64,000 bases of DNA. It comes from Methylocella silvestris BL2. Its GTDB lineage: Bacteria > Pseudomonadota > Alphaproteobacteria > Rhizobiales > Beijerinckiaceae. The translations under genes and the position numbers were made by a program. This document shows, in pieces, positions 32,900-41,165 of this stretch. Position 1 is the first letter of the stretch; each line of letters opens with the position of its first letter. A model generated the notes under the pieces. That model had not been told where the DNA came from and ran no database searches. It worked only from the letters and a program-made list of their open reading frames with translations. The DNA is taken from contig NC_011666.1 in the NCBI RefSeq assembly GCF_000021745.1, positions 2,569,001 through 2,633,000 of the forward strand, in the 5' to 3' direction.

Positions 32900-33864
32900 G
32901 CGAGACGGCTCTGAGCATCAACACGCTGACCGGACGTCTTGTCGACGCGATGATCGCCGACGCGGCGAAATTGCGCGTCATTGTCACCAAGGGCGCGCGC
33001 GGCGAGACCATCATCGACGCCGGCAAATCCGCGCGCGGCGGCATCGAAGCCGGCCTCAGGCTCGCGGAAATCTGCCTTGGCGGTCTTGGAACCGTCACCC
33101 TGTCGCCGACAAATGAAAATCCAAACTGGCCGTTTGAAATCTCGGTGCGCTCGACCGATCCGGTCATCGCCTGCCTCGCCAGCCAATATGCCGGCTGGGC
33201 GCTGTCGCATGGCGAAGGCAAAGGATCTTTCTTCGCGCTGGGCTCCGGCCCCGGCCGCGCGCTCGCGCGCAAGGAGCCGCTGTTCCAGGATCTTTCCTAT
33301 CGCGACGCGGCGACCCGCGCGACGCTGGTGCTTGAGAGCGACCGGCCGCCGCCGCCGGAAGTCACCGACAAGGTCGCCGCGGCCTGCGGCGTCAGCCCGG
33401 AAAACCTCGCCTTCATCTTCGCCCCGACGCAGAGCCTTGCCGGCAGCGTGCAGGTGGTCGCCCGCGTACTCGAAGTCGCGCTGCACAAGGCCCATGAGCT
33501 GCATTTCCCGCTCGATCGGATCGTCGACGGCCTCGCCTGCGCCCCCTTGTCGCCGCCTCATCCCGATTTCGTCGAGGCGATGGGCCGCACCAATGACGCG
33601 ATCATCTATGGCGGCCAGATCCAGCTCTTCGTCACCGGCCCGGCCGACGACGCCAAGGCGCTGGCGGAACAATTGCCGAGCAAGAACTCGCGCGATCATG
33701 GCCGTCCGTTCGCGGAGATTTTCAAGGCCAACAAGGGGGATTTCTACGCCATCGACCCGATGCTGTTCAGCCCGGCCGAAGCGATCGTCACCTCGGTCGA
33801 CAGCGGACGGACGTTCCGCGCCGGCAAGATCGAAAACGCCCTGCTTGATGCCTGCTTCTCCTAA
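32896..33864 (+). CDS. mch: Methenyl-tetrahydromethanopterin cyclohydrolase
   Basis: Mch hydrolyses methenyl-H4MPT to N5-formyl-H4MPT, the step between MtdB and Fhc. The 322-residue length and the sequence are typical: [22 protein letters not shown] at the start, [35 protein letters not shown] split by usual glycines, and a [19 protein letters not shown] segment. The GTG start overlaps the stop of the upstream ATP-grasp gene (GTGA). Its own 3' end overlaps orf5 by 17 bases. This conserved gene order mch-orf5-orf7-fae is shared by alphaproteobacterial methylotrophs. Confidence 0.97.
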   Translation: MSETALSINTLTGRLVDAMIADAAKLRVIVTKGARGETIIDAGKSARGGIEAGLRLAEICLGGLGTVTLSPTNENPNWPFEISVRSTDPVIACLASQYAGWALSHGEGKGSFFALGSGPGRALARKEPLFQDLSYRDAATRATLVLESDRPPPPEVTDKVAAACGVSPENLAFIFAPTQSLAGSVQVVARVLEVALHKAHELHFPLDRIVDGLACAPLSPPHPDFVEAMGRTNDAIIYGGQIQLFVTGPADDAKALAEQLPSKNSRDHGRPFAEIFKANKGDFYAIDPMLFSPAEAIVTSVDSGRTFRAGKIENALLDACFS

Positions 33865-34813
33865 AGCAGCGCTTCTTGGAGAGGGCGCGCCAAAAATCGC
33901 GATCGCGGTCGATCTTTATGACTGGCACGCGCGCGATCTGACCGCGGCTTTCGCCCGCGCCGGCGCGCTGGCGACGCCGATAAGGCTGGCGCAATGCGGA
34001 TTCGACACGCAGCGCAAACATGGGCTGGTCATCCACGGCTTCGGGTCGGACCTGCCGGACGCGGTCTTCGTCCGCGCCATCGGTTCGGGCTCGTTCGAAA
34101 GCGTGACATTGCGCCTCAGCGTGCTGCACGCCTTGCGCGACCTCGGCGTGCCCGTCGCCAATCCCGCCCGCGCGGTGGAAATCTGCGTCGACAAGGCGGC
34201 GACGAGTTTTGCGCTGGCGCACGCCAAAATTCCAACGCCGCCGACATGGGCCGCGCAATCGACCGATGCGGCGCGGAAAATCCTTCGCCGCGAAATCTCG
34301 CGCGGGCCCCTTGTTTTAAAACCGCTGTTCGGCGCGCAGGGTTTTGGCTTGAGGCTCATACAGAGCGAGGACGATCTGCCGCCCATCGAGGCGGTTGAAT
34401 ATGTCTATTATTTGCAGCGATTCATTGGACCGCGCAAAGACGTCTATTCCGACATGCGGTTTTTTGTCTCGGACGGGAAAGTGATCGGCGCCATGATCCG
34501 GCGCGCCGCGAACTGGATCACCAACATCAAGCTTGGCGCGCGGCCGGAGTGGCTCGAGCCGGACGACGCTTTGACCGCGCTGGCGTTGCGCGCGTCTTCC
34601 GCCGTCGGCGCGCAATTCGCCGGCGTCGACATTATTCTCGACGCCGACGGCGCGCCGCAAGTGTTGGAAGTCAACAGCATGCCCGGCTGGCGCGGCCTTC
34701 AGAAAGTGGCGCCTTTTTGCGTCGCCGACCGGCTCGTCCGCGATTTTTTAAAGCACGCCGGGCGGGCGCCTGTAGAAGAGGCGCCCACATCGAGCGTCGA
34801 GCGCGTCGCATGA
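33848..34813 (+). CDS. orf5: RimK-like ATP-grasp ligase (Orf5 of the C1 cluster)
   Basis: The 321-residue product is an ATP-grasp protein of the RimK/MptN type: [45 protein letters not shown] in outline, [14 protein letters not shown] (ATP loop), and [23 protein letters not shown] (metal ligands). RimK-like enzymes add glutamate, so it is likely to act on the H4MPT or methylofuran side chain. In Methylorubrum extorquens the equivalent gene (orf5) is required for the H4MPT pathway. The start ATG lies inside the end of mch; the longer frame is a shadow. Confidence 0.9.
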   Translation: MPASPKAALLGEGAPKIAIAVDLYDWHARDLTAAFARAGALATPIRLAQCGFDTQRKHGLVIHGFGSDLPDAVFVRAIGSGSFESVTLRLSVLHALRDLGVPVANPARAVEICVDKAATSFALAHAKIPTPPTWAAQSTDAARKILRREISRGPLVLKPLFGAQGFGLRLIQSEDDLPPIEAVEYVYYLQRFIGPRKDVYSDMRFFVSDGKVIGAMIRRAANWITNIKLGARPEWLEPDDALTALALRASSAVGAQFAGVDIILDADGAPQVLEVNSMPGWRGLQKVAPFCVADRLVRDFLKHAGRAPVEEAPTSSVERVA

Positions 34814-35742
34814 TCGCAACGCAACAGAGCGACGCCGTCGCTGCCTCGCGTAACGCAGCCATAGAAGAGGCGTTTATCAAATCCTGCCGCGACGAGGTGG
34901 AGGCGCCAAAACCCGGCAATGTGCATGTTTTCAGCGATGGGCATGGCATGACGGTTGCGCAATTTCTCCGTAGCGCGGAGGTCGCCGCCGCGCCGCTCTG
35001 CGCGCCGGGCGCGTCTGTAGGCGCGCGCATTCTGGGCGCGGTCGAGGCGACATTCGCGAGCGTTGGCCTCAACACCAATCTTGGCATCATTCTATTATGC
35101 GCGCCGCTCGCCGCCGCCGCGGCGTCATCCGGGCCGGCTGCAGCGCCTGATGACGCCGCGATGACGAGAGAAGGCCGCGCCGGCGCGCTCGCCACTGCGC
35201 TCGGGGCGACGCTGGCAGGGCTCAGCCGCGACGACGCGCAATCGGCTTTCGCTGCGATTGTGATCGCCTCGCCCGGCGGTCTTGGCGCGGCCGCTCGCCA
35301 TGACGTCCGCGCCCCGGCGCAAACGACGCTGCTTGATGCGATGCGGGAGGCGGCGCCCCGCGACGCCATAGCGCGGCAATACGCCAGCGGTTTTGCCGAT
35401 GTGTTCGGCCTCGGGCTGCGCGCCCTTGCCGCAGCGCGCGGAAAAGGCTGGGGCGCGCCGTGGCTCGCCGTGGCTGCGTACCTTGATTTTCTTGCGGAAT
35501 TTCCCGACAGCCACATCGCCCGCAAATATGGGATCGAGGCGGCGGAAGCGGTGCGGGACGACGCAGCGCCGCTGCGCGACGGATTCGCCGTCTGCGACGA
35601 TCCGGCGGATTTTCGCCAAAATCTTCTTGCATTCGACCGCCGCCTGAAGGCCGCCGGCCGTAATCCCGGAACAAGCGCCGACTTGACCGTGGCGACCCTT
35701 TTTGCCGATCGGCTAATCGATCTTGATTGCGGGCGGCAATAA
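34810..35742 (+). CDS. orf7: CitG/MdcB-like triphosphoribosyl-dephospho-CoA synthase family protein (Orf7)
   Basis: The 310-residue product resembles the CitG/MdcB family (ATP:dephospho-CoA triphosphoribosyl transferases): EAFIKSCRDEVEAPKPGNVHVFSDGHGM at the N-terminus, GLNTNLGIILLCAPLA and an SPGGLGAAARHDVR segment. In this cluster such proteins are known as Orf7 and probably act in H4MPT-type cofactor synthesis rather than in citrate lyase, since no citrate lyase genes are near. The ATG overlaps the orf5 stop (ATGA). It is followed 133 bases later by fae. Confidence 0.88.
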   Translation: MIATQQSDAVAASRNAAIEEAFIKSCRDEVEAPKPGNVHVFSDGHGMTVAQFLRSAEVAAAPLCAPGASVGARILGAVEATFASVGLNTNLGIILLCAPLAAAAASSGPAAAPDDAAMTREGRAGALATALGATLAGLSRDDAQSAFAAIVIASPGGLGAAARHDVRAPAQTTLLDAMREAAPRDAIARQYASGFADVFGLGLRALAAARGKGWGAPWLAVAAYLDFLAEFPDSHIARKYGIEAAEAVRDDAAPLRDGFAVCDDPADFRQNLLAFDRRLKAAGRNPGTSADLTVATLFADRLIDLDCGRQ

Positions 35743-35875
35743 TGGTTGAGTGCGCGCCAGCGGACCAGTGCCGCTTCTATCCGGCTAACCGGCCCGGCAA
35801 AGATGGGCGCTGAGAACAAGGATTGAGTCCAATTTCTGCTGATTTCTTCGGTAGCAATCTACGAAGGAAGTCTCA

Positions 35876-36403
35876 ATGGGAGGGTTTTTTAACGTGACCA
35901 AAATCAACAAACTGCTGGTTGGCGAATCGCTTGTCGGCGAAGGCAATGAAGTCGCCCACATCGACCTGCTCATCGGACCGCGCGGCAGCGCCGCCGAAAC
36001 GGCCTTCGCGAACGCGCTGGTCAACAACAAGGACGGCTTCACCTCCCTGCTCGCCGTCGTCGCTCCGAACCTGCTCGCCAAGCCGGCGACCGTCATGTTC
36101 AACAAGGTGACGATCAAGAACGCGACCCAGGCCGTCCAGATGTTTGGCCCGGCTCAGCGCGGCGTCGCCAAGGCTGTCGCCGATAGCGTCGCCGACGGCG
36201 TCATCCCGATCCAGGAAGCCAACGATATCTTCATCTCGGTTGGCGTCTTCATCCATTGGGAAGCCAAGGACGACCAGAAGATCCAAGACTACAACTATCA
36301 GGCCACGAAGGAAGCGATCGCCCGCGCCGTCGCCGGCGAGCCGAGCCCGCAAACCGTTGTCGAACAGCGCAACACGGCCAAGCACCCCTTCGCGCCGAAC
36401 TAA
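35876..36403 (+). CDS. fae: Formaldehyde-activating enzyme
   Basis: Fae speeds the condensation of formaldehyde with H4MPT to methylene-H4MPT and protects against formaldehyde. The 175-residue product is near-identical in pattern to known Fae: [20 protein letters not shown] with the catalytic His (His28 here), [43 protein letters not shown] and the final TAKHPFAPN. Both an ATG at 35876 (GAAGGAAG upstream) and a GTG at 35894 (GGGAGGG upstream) have good ribosome sites. The GTG gives the 169-residue form closest to other Fae proteins. The 133-base gap upstream probably holds its own strong promoter. Confidence 0.98.
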   Translation: MGGFFNVTKINKLLVGESLVGEGNEVAHIDLLIGPRGSAAETAFANALVNNKDGFTSLLAVVAPNLLAKPATVMFNKVTIKNATQAVQMFGPAQRGVAKAVADSVADGVIPIQEANDIFISVGVFIHWEAKDDQKIQDYNYQATKEAIARAVAGEPSPQTVVEQRNTAKHPFAPN

Positions 36404-36423
36404 GCACAAGACGCATCTTCCGC

Positions 36424-36446
36424 CTGTCCGCCGCAAGGCCGGACAG
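36424..36446 (+). terminator. Weak hairpin after fae
   Basis: CTGTCCG at 36424-36430 and CGGACAG at 36440-36446 form a 7-bp stem with a 9-base loop, 20 bases after the fae stop. There is no strong T-run, so it may be a weak terminator or a 3' stabilising hairpin. Confidence 0.35.
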
Positions 36447-36537
36447 TTGATCCGAACCCCGCATTGTCGGATTGAATTGCAGATCTAGTCTTCAGAACGC
36501 CCACGGCCCTTCAGCTGCGATCATTCTGTCGAAAAGA

Positions 36538-36570
36538 GGAGCGCGCGATCTCGTTTGGCGCGCGCGCTCC
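36538..36570. repeat. Perfect 10-bp inverted repeat between fae and the HisA-like gene
   Basis: GGAGCGCGCG at 36538-36547 and CGCGCGCTCC at 36561-36570 are perfect arms around a 13-base loop. No T-run follows on either strand. It lies between convergent genes and may assist termination or mRNA stability. Confidence 0.4.
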
Positions 36571-36651
36571 ATGCGTCGAAAGCGAGGCTTAATGGACGGC
36601 GTGCGATCTGCTTGAAGACGCGCCGCTCAGCGGGCGTCGGACAAAATGCGT

Positions 36652-36676
36652 AAAGGGATCCTCAAAGGATCCCTTT
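36652..36676 (-). terminator. Hairpin overlapping the end of the HisA-like gene
   Basis: AAAGGGATCC at 36652-36661 pairs with GGATCCCTTT at 36667-36676 across a 5-base loop. The stop codon of the minus-strand HisA-like gene lies inside it, and TTTA follows on the minus strand. It could terminate that gene. Confidence 0.5.
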
Positions 36677-37375
36677 CGCCATGATCGGGGCGGCAAGCTC
36701 CTGGCTGGTCAGCTGGCCGTCATGCAGAGCGGAGGCGACCAGCGCGCCGTCGACGCCCGCGCGATCCAGAGCGGCAAGATCCTCCGTCCCGCGGACGCCG
36801 CCAGCGGCATAGACTTTTCTGTCCGACAGGGCCTTGACGGAGGCGATCCGGCTGAGATCCGGCCCCGCATTGGCGCCGATGCGCCCCAAAGTCATGGCGA
36901 TGACGCGCGAGGGCCAGATATGTTGCGCCGAAAGCAACGCCTCAGGCCCGATAAATGTCTCGCCGCGGAAATCGAGCGACAGAATAATCCGCTCTTCATC
37001 CTTCAGGATCTCGAGCGTCGCCGAACTCCCCAACGTTTCCGTCCCAAGCACCAGAATGGCGCGTTTGTGCCGCAGCAGCCAGGATCTCGCCTCGCCGGCG
37101 TCCTTCACGCCGGCGTCCACCCAAAATTCGACCTGAGGAAACGCTTCTTCGAGAGAAAAAAGCACATCCTCATGGTCCCCGCGCGCGTCGATCGCGTTGA
37201 GGTCGGCGATATAGATCGTGGCGAAAGGATGCAGGGATAAAAGGCCTGCGACAATATCGCCCGGGGCGCTTGTTGCGGCGAGGCGGCTCTCGATCGGCGC
37301 GTAAAACTCGCGACGGCCAAGGCGCGCCCGCACCACCGCGCCATCCTTCAGGTCGATGACGGGAATGACTTCCAT
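36662..37375 (-). CDS. HisA/HisF-like (beta/alpha)8-barrel protein of the C1 cluster
   Basis: The 237-residue product looks like HisA: MEVIPVIDLKDGAVVRARLG at the start, YIADLNAIDARGDH, WVDAGVKD, ILSLDFRGE, MTLGRIGANAGPD and the C-terminal YAAGGVRGTEDLAAL phosphate-binding loop. It sits in the C1 cluster, with no other histidine genes, and belongs with the HisA/HisF-related proteins seen in methanogens and methylotrophs. A role in H4MPT or methylofuran synthesis is likely, but the reaction is unknown. It is transcribed towards fae and away from the MfnF-like gene. Confidence 0.85.
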   Translation of the reverse strand: MEVIPVIDLKDGAVVRARLGRREFYAPIESRLAATSAPGDIVAGLLSLHPFATIYIADLNAIDARGDHEDVLFSLEEAFPQVEFWVDAGVKDAGEARSWLLRHKRAILVLGTETLGSSATLEILKDEERIILSLDFRGETFIGPEALLSAQHIWPSRVIAMTLGRIGANAGPDLSRIASVKALSDRKVYAAGGVRGTEDLAALDRAGVDGALVASALHDGQLTSQELAAPIMAKGIL

Positions 37376-37474
37376 ACTTAAGCTCCGCTCTTACATTCAC
37401 GATAAAGTGCAAGCCATCCGCGACTTTTCTAAGATCATCTTAACTTTTTCTCGTTTTTGTATATGTGCGGCGCA

Positions 37475-38512
37475 ATGCAGGACATCATCGGCTGGGATAT
37501 AGGCGGGGCGCATTTGAAAGCCGCCCGCGCGCAGGACGGCGTCATTACCGCCGCGGCGCAGATCCCCTGTCCGCTCTGGCTCGGCCTCGCCGAGCTCGAC
37601 CGCGCCTTCGCGGAGGCCTTCGAGGCCGTCGGCCGCGCCGAGCTCAATGTCGTCACCATGACGGGCGAGCTCTCCGACGCCTTCGCCACGCGTACGGACG
37701 GCGTCGCGGGCGTTGCGGCGATCGCCCAGCGCCTGCTCGCCCCAGCTCGCGTCCTGCTTTATGCAGCGCGGGCCGGCCTGATCGAAGCCTCCGAGGCGCC
37801 CGTCTTCGCCGCCGACATCGGCTCCGTCAATTGGCACGCAAGCGCGGCGCTGACGGGCGCGCATTTTCGCGACGCCCTCTTGATCGATATGGGATCGACC
37901 ACGACCGACGTCATCCCGGTCGCGGATCACGCCCCGGCGAGCCTTGGCTTCACCGACGCCGAGCGGCTGGCGCACGGCGAACTCGTCTATACGGGCCTGA
38001 CGCGGACTTTCCTGATGGCCGGGCCAAAGCGCGTCCCCTTCTCCGGCGGCTGGACGGCGCTGATGAATGAATGGTTCGCCGACATGGCCGACGTCAATCG
38101 CATCCTGCAGCGCTTACCCCAGGGCGCCGACACGATGGATACGCCGGACGGGCGCGACAAAAGCGTCGCCGCCTCCTGCGCTAGGCTGGCGCGGATGATC
38201 GGGATGGACGCGCCCGATGCGGATGAGGCGGCATGGCGACGGCTCGCCAGCTTTTTCGCCGAAGCGCAGCTACGCGAAATCATGGACGCCGCCTGCCTTG
38301 TGCTTTCACGCGGCGTCGTCGGCGAGGATGCGCCTATCGTCGGCGCCGGCGTCGGACGAGCGATCGTCGCGGAGATCGCGCGGCGGCTTCGCCGGAGCTT
38401 CATCGCCTTCGACACCTTGATCAAGGCGACGCCCGAGGCGCGGGAAAAAGCCGCCGATTGCGCGCCGGCGGCGGCGGTCGCGCTCATCGCCGCGCGTCAG
38501 TTTTCGGCGTAG
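37475..38512 (+). CDS. mfnF: H4MPT-linked C1 pathway protein, hydantoinase-like/ASKHA fold (MfnF-like)
   Basis: The 345-residue product has ASKHA-type nucleotide motifs: IIGWDIGGAHLKAA near the start, VVTMTGELSDAF, FAADIGSVNWHASA and LIDMGSTTTDVIPVA, then VGAGVGRAIVAEIARRL. It matches the uncharacterised H4MPT-linked C1-transfer family that includes the methanogen enzyme MfnF, which couples the furan and tyramine parts of methanofuran. The symbol is by family inference. No clear ribosome site is seen. The ATG at 37475 matches where homologues begin; an ATG at 37463 and a TTG at 37457 are alternatives. It diverges from the HisA-like gene across about 100 bases. Confidence 0.85.
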   Translation: MQDIIGWDIGGAHLKAARAQDGVITAAAQIPCPLWLGLAELDRAFAEAFEAVGRAELNVVTMTGELSDAFATRTDGVAGVAAIAQRLLAPARVLLYAARAGLIEASEAPVFAADIGSVNWHASAALTGAHFRDALLIDMGSTTTDVIPVADHAPASLGFTDAERLAHGELVYTGLTRTFLMAGPKRVPFSGGWTALMNEWFADMADVNRILQRLPQGADTMDTPDGRDKSVAASCARLARMIGMDAPDADEAAWRRLASFFAEAQLREIMDAACLVLSRGVVGEDAPIVGAGVGRAIVAEIARRLRRSFIAFDTLIKATPEAREKAADCAPAAAVALIAARQFSA

Positions 38513-39054
38513 AACCGGTCGCGCGCCGCAATCAGCCAGGACCACGCCTCGCGCTCATCCGGCCCCGCCGTCTTTTCAATGGCGATCGACAGATAGGCGA
38601 TCTCGCCATCGATCTTTTCGCGCGGCAGCATCTTGAGCCGCGTGATCAATATCGCGCCTTCGAGCACGGCGTTTTTGGCGCGGTTCAACCCTTCGAAAGG
38701 CGCATGAGTTTCGACGCTTGCGACGCGGCAGCGGAAGCGCGGCCGCTGAATATGATCTTCGACATCAATCACCGTGAGCTGCGCATGCGCGAGCGCGGCG
38801 ACGAGACGCGGCGGGCGCCCCTCGCTGGTTTTCTGTAGCGGCCAGTCGCGCCGCCCCGTGACGAGGCCGGCGAAGACGCGGGCGTCGTCGATGTAGTTGA
38901 TCACGGCGAAGGGAACCGCCTTGAGATTGTCGAGCGTCGTCGACGGGCGGAACGGCGCGAGAATCCACCCCTCGCCATCCGCAATCGCGCCAAGCGGGGC
39001 GAGATGGGGCTTGCCAGAGACGTCCATGGTTGTGACCACGATTTCGCGGATCAT
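38497..39054 (-). CDS. DUF447-family protein of the C1 cluster
   Basis: The 185-residue product starts MIREIVVTTMDVSGKPHLAPLG and continues APFRPSTTLDNLKAVPFAVINYIDDARVFAGLVTG, the pattern of DUF447 proteins, which have a flavin-reductase-like split barrel. Such genes sit in H4MPT clusters of methylotrophs and in methanogens, so a cofactor-linked role is expected. The start was placed at the ATG at 39054, 31 bases after the upstream gene stop; earlier codons in frame overlap that gene. Its 3' end overlaps the MfnF-like gene on the opposite strand by 16 bases. Confidence 0.85.
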   Translation of the reverse strand: MIREIVVTTMDVSGKPHLAPLGAIADGEGWILAPFRPSTTLDNLKAVPFAVINYIDDARVFAGLVTGRRDWPLQKTSEGRPPRLVAALAHAQLTVIDVEDHIQRPRFRCRVASVETHAPFEGLNRAKNAVLEGAILITRLKMLPREKIDGEIAYLSIAIEKTAGPDEREAWSWLIAARDRFYAEN

Positions 39055-39085
39055 GTTGGCATCGCCGGCCGGATTAGCGCGCCCG

Positions 39086-40480
39086 TCATGGCTCCTCCTT
39101 GCGCCGCAGCGTATGCCCGGCCTCGCGCAGTCGATCGCGCTGCTCGTCCGGCCGGTCCGCGCCGACGCCCCAATCAATCAGCTCGTCCTGCGCATAGCGT
39201 TTGCCAAGCGCAAAAGCGATCTCGGCTTTGGTGAGTTCGGCGCCGAGATAAAAGGCGTGCGGGCCGTCCGCCTCGACGCCGAGTTTGGGAAATAAGGAGA
39301 AGGCGTCTTTCGCTATATGATGACCGTCACGATTGTAGATATGAACGCCGTCGACCGCTGTCGCGATGCGGAAATTCTTGTCGCGCACATCGCCGGCGAG
39401 TTCGGCGATTTCCTCCGACGTCGAGGCAAAGGGCGTTTTGTCATGCAGTTGCAACAGCGCCGTCCCATAGCCTTTTGGCAGCGAATTATCGGCCCGCGCC
39501 GCAAACATCATGCGCCGCGCCGCATCGTGCTCCTCGATCGTACGCCGCGTATGCGGGCTCACTTGAACGGTGAGCACATTGCGGATTTTCAGCTCGGAGC
39601 AGATGCCGAGAAGCGCTCCGGTGAGGCCGCCGGAATCGACCTCCGTCAACTCCGTCAGATTGCCCGTTCCCATCATCATTTCAGCTTCCGGCAACCGGCG
39701 CCGCGTCTCGACATAGCGGGCGATCGAGTCGGAAAAACCAAAATGGATCGGGTCGAGAATCGGATCGACGATATAGGGCAGGCCGCGCCGTTGGGCGGCT
39801 TCCGCCGCGCGCGCCAGCGAGTCGATGTCATGCAGCGGCGCGCCGACGAGGATGGGCGTCGTCCCAGTGTCGTCCGCGATGTCGAGAGAGTTCTCGTCGA
39901 GGCTCAAAAGAAAATCCGCGCCGGCCTTCGCGCCGCGCCGCAATTCGACATGATCGAAAGAATCGACGCTGACGCGAACGCCCGTCGCCTTGAGCGCCTG
40001 CACGGCGTCCTCAAGATGCGGAAAAGGCGTATCCGGCAGGCTGCCGAGATCGATCACATCGGCGCCCGCGCGCCGCAGTTTGTCCGCCCGCGCCAGCAAC
40101 GCCTCGACCGATAGGGCGGAGGCGTCGACGATCTCCGCAAAGATGCGGATGTCATAGCGCGACAGGTCAGGCTCCTGCCCGCCGCGGCCGAGATACACGG
40201 GAAGATCGCTGATCTCGTCGGGGCCGCGCACGACAGGCACGCCAAGCTCCTTTGAAAGCGCCGCAAGATCGCCGCGAAACCGGCCGGGCAGGATGATGCG
40301 ATCGGCGTTGAGCGGACACGGCAGGCGCCGCAGCAAGATCGCCTCGGTCATCAGGGCCGCAACCTTGACGCCGATATTGGCGATGTCCCAGGCAAACGGC
40401 GTGTCCCCAAGCGAGCGCATCATCCGCTCAAGGCGCGGATAGGCGAGATGGCCGGTGACGAACAAAAAGCGCTCGCTCAT
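39086..40480 (-). CDS. Dihydropteroate synthase-like protein (DUF6513) of the C1 cluster
   Basis: The 464-residue product has an N-terminal domain with LFVTGHLAYPRLERMMRSL and a central pterin-binding-like barrel: AGADVIDLGSLPDTPFPHLEDAV, VRVSVDSFDHVELRRG, LPYIVDPILDPIHFGF and MMMGTGNLTELTEVDS. This matches the pterin-binding proteins found in methanogens and methylotrophs next to H4MPT genes. The closest enzymatic comparison is dihydropteroate synthase, so it may join the pterin to the arylamine in H4MPT synthesis. The start at 40480 was chosen because it begins the conserved segment; the frame upstream is shadow sequence. Confidence 0.87.
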   Translation of the reverse strand: MSERFLFVTGHLAYPRLERMMRSLGDTPFAWDIANIGVKVAALMTEAILLRRLPCPLNADRIILPGRFRGDLAALSKELGVPVVRGPDEISDLPVYLGRGGQEPDLSRYDIRIFAEIVDASALSVEALLARADKLRRAGADVIDLGSLPDTPFPHLEDAVQALKATGVRVSVDSFDHVELRRGAKAGADFLLSLDENSLDIADDTGTTPILVGAPLHDIDSLARAAEAAQRRGLPYIVDPILDPIHFGFSDSIARYVETRRRLPEAEMMMGTGNLTELTEVDSGGLTGALLGICSELKIRNVLTVQVSPHTRRTIEEHDAARRMMFAARADNSLPKGYGTALLQLHDKTPFASTSEEIAELAGDVRDKNFRIATAVDGVHIYNRDGHHIAKDAFSLFPKLGVEADGPHAFYLGAELTKAEIAFALGKRYAQDELIDWGVGADRPDEQRDRLREAGHTLRRKEEP

Positions 40481-40523
40481 GGCGCGGCGCTCCCGGCGGC
40501 GCCAGGCGAGGGCGAGCGCGCGC

Positions 40524-41165
40524 TCATGCGGCGGCCGGCGCCGCGCCGATCGCCTCGCAGGCGATCCCGACGCCGGGCGTCGCGCCGCTGGAAAAACGTT
40601 CGCGCGCATGATGCAGGCAGGCGGGTCCGGCGAAAAAAACCGACGCGCGGCTCCGCGCGGCGAAATGCGGAAACAGCGGATCGACGACGCCGTCCCCGGC
40701 AAGTCCACGCGCGGACGCCGGTTCTTCGACGTTGCTGGATTTGATGAGCAGGAGCTGGGCCGCCGCCAGCTCCCCGGCGAGCCAGGCCGCGAGCGAATCC
40801 GAGGTCATGTCCCAGGATTGTGGAATCTCCGCAGCCGCAAGCGCCATGGCTGAGGGAAGCCAGACCGGAATGCGATTCCTGGCCAGCGCCGCCGCAATGT
40901 CGTCCCGCGTCGCGGCAAGCGCGAAGCGGTCCTGCCGCGCGGCGATGACGATGGCGTATTGCTCCATCGCCAGCAGGGCCAGCCGGTGCGCTATCGCCTC
41001 GTCAAAGCCCATAGCTGCCTGCGCGGCCCGGACAGCGCCGGCGAAGGGTCCGCCGCCTGTGACGAGGACGAGGCGCCGCGTCGAGGCGACGAGCGCCGCC
41101 AGCCAGGCGTCGCGCTGCGGCGAGCCGGCAAGGCTCCCGCCGAGCTTGGCGACGATCAGGCTCAA
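40524..41165 (-). CDS. mfnE: Amino-acid-kinase-fold protein, MfnE-like
   Basis: The 213-residue product has the amino-acid-kinase fold: IVAKLGGSLAGS at the N-terminus, VLVTGGGPFAGAVR (phosphate loop), SWDMTSDSLAAWLAGELAAAQLLLIKSSN, and a C-terminal FSSGATPGVGI. The methanogen enzyme MfnE, of this fold, phosphorylates aminomethylfuran phosphate to the diphosphate in methanofuran synthesis. The neighbours MfnB-like and MfnF-like support that assignment here. It overlaps the mfnB-folB stop by four bases, so the genes are translationally coupled. The symbol is inferred from family and context. Confidence 0.85.
   Translation of the reverse strand: MSLIVAKLGGSLAGSPQRDAWLAALVASTRRLVLVTGGGPFAGAVRAAQAAMGFDEAIAHRLALLAMEQYAIVIAARQDRFALAATRDDIAAALARNRIPVWLPSAMALAAAEIPQSWDMTSDSLAAWLAGELAAAQLLLIKSSNVEEPASARGLAGDGVVDPLFPHFAARSRASVFFAGPACLHHARERFSSGATPGVGIACEAIGAAPAAA

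Noticed and set aside
32981-33847. Upstream extension of orf5 through mch
   Set aside because: Arg-rich out-of-frame reading of mch; the conserved protein begins at 33848.
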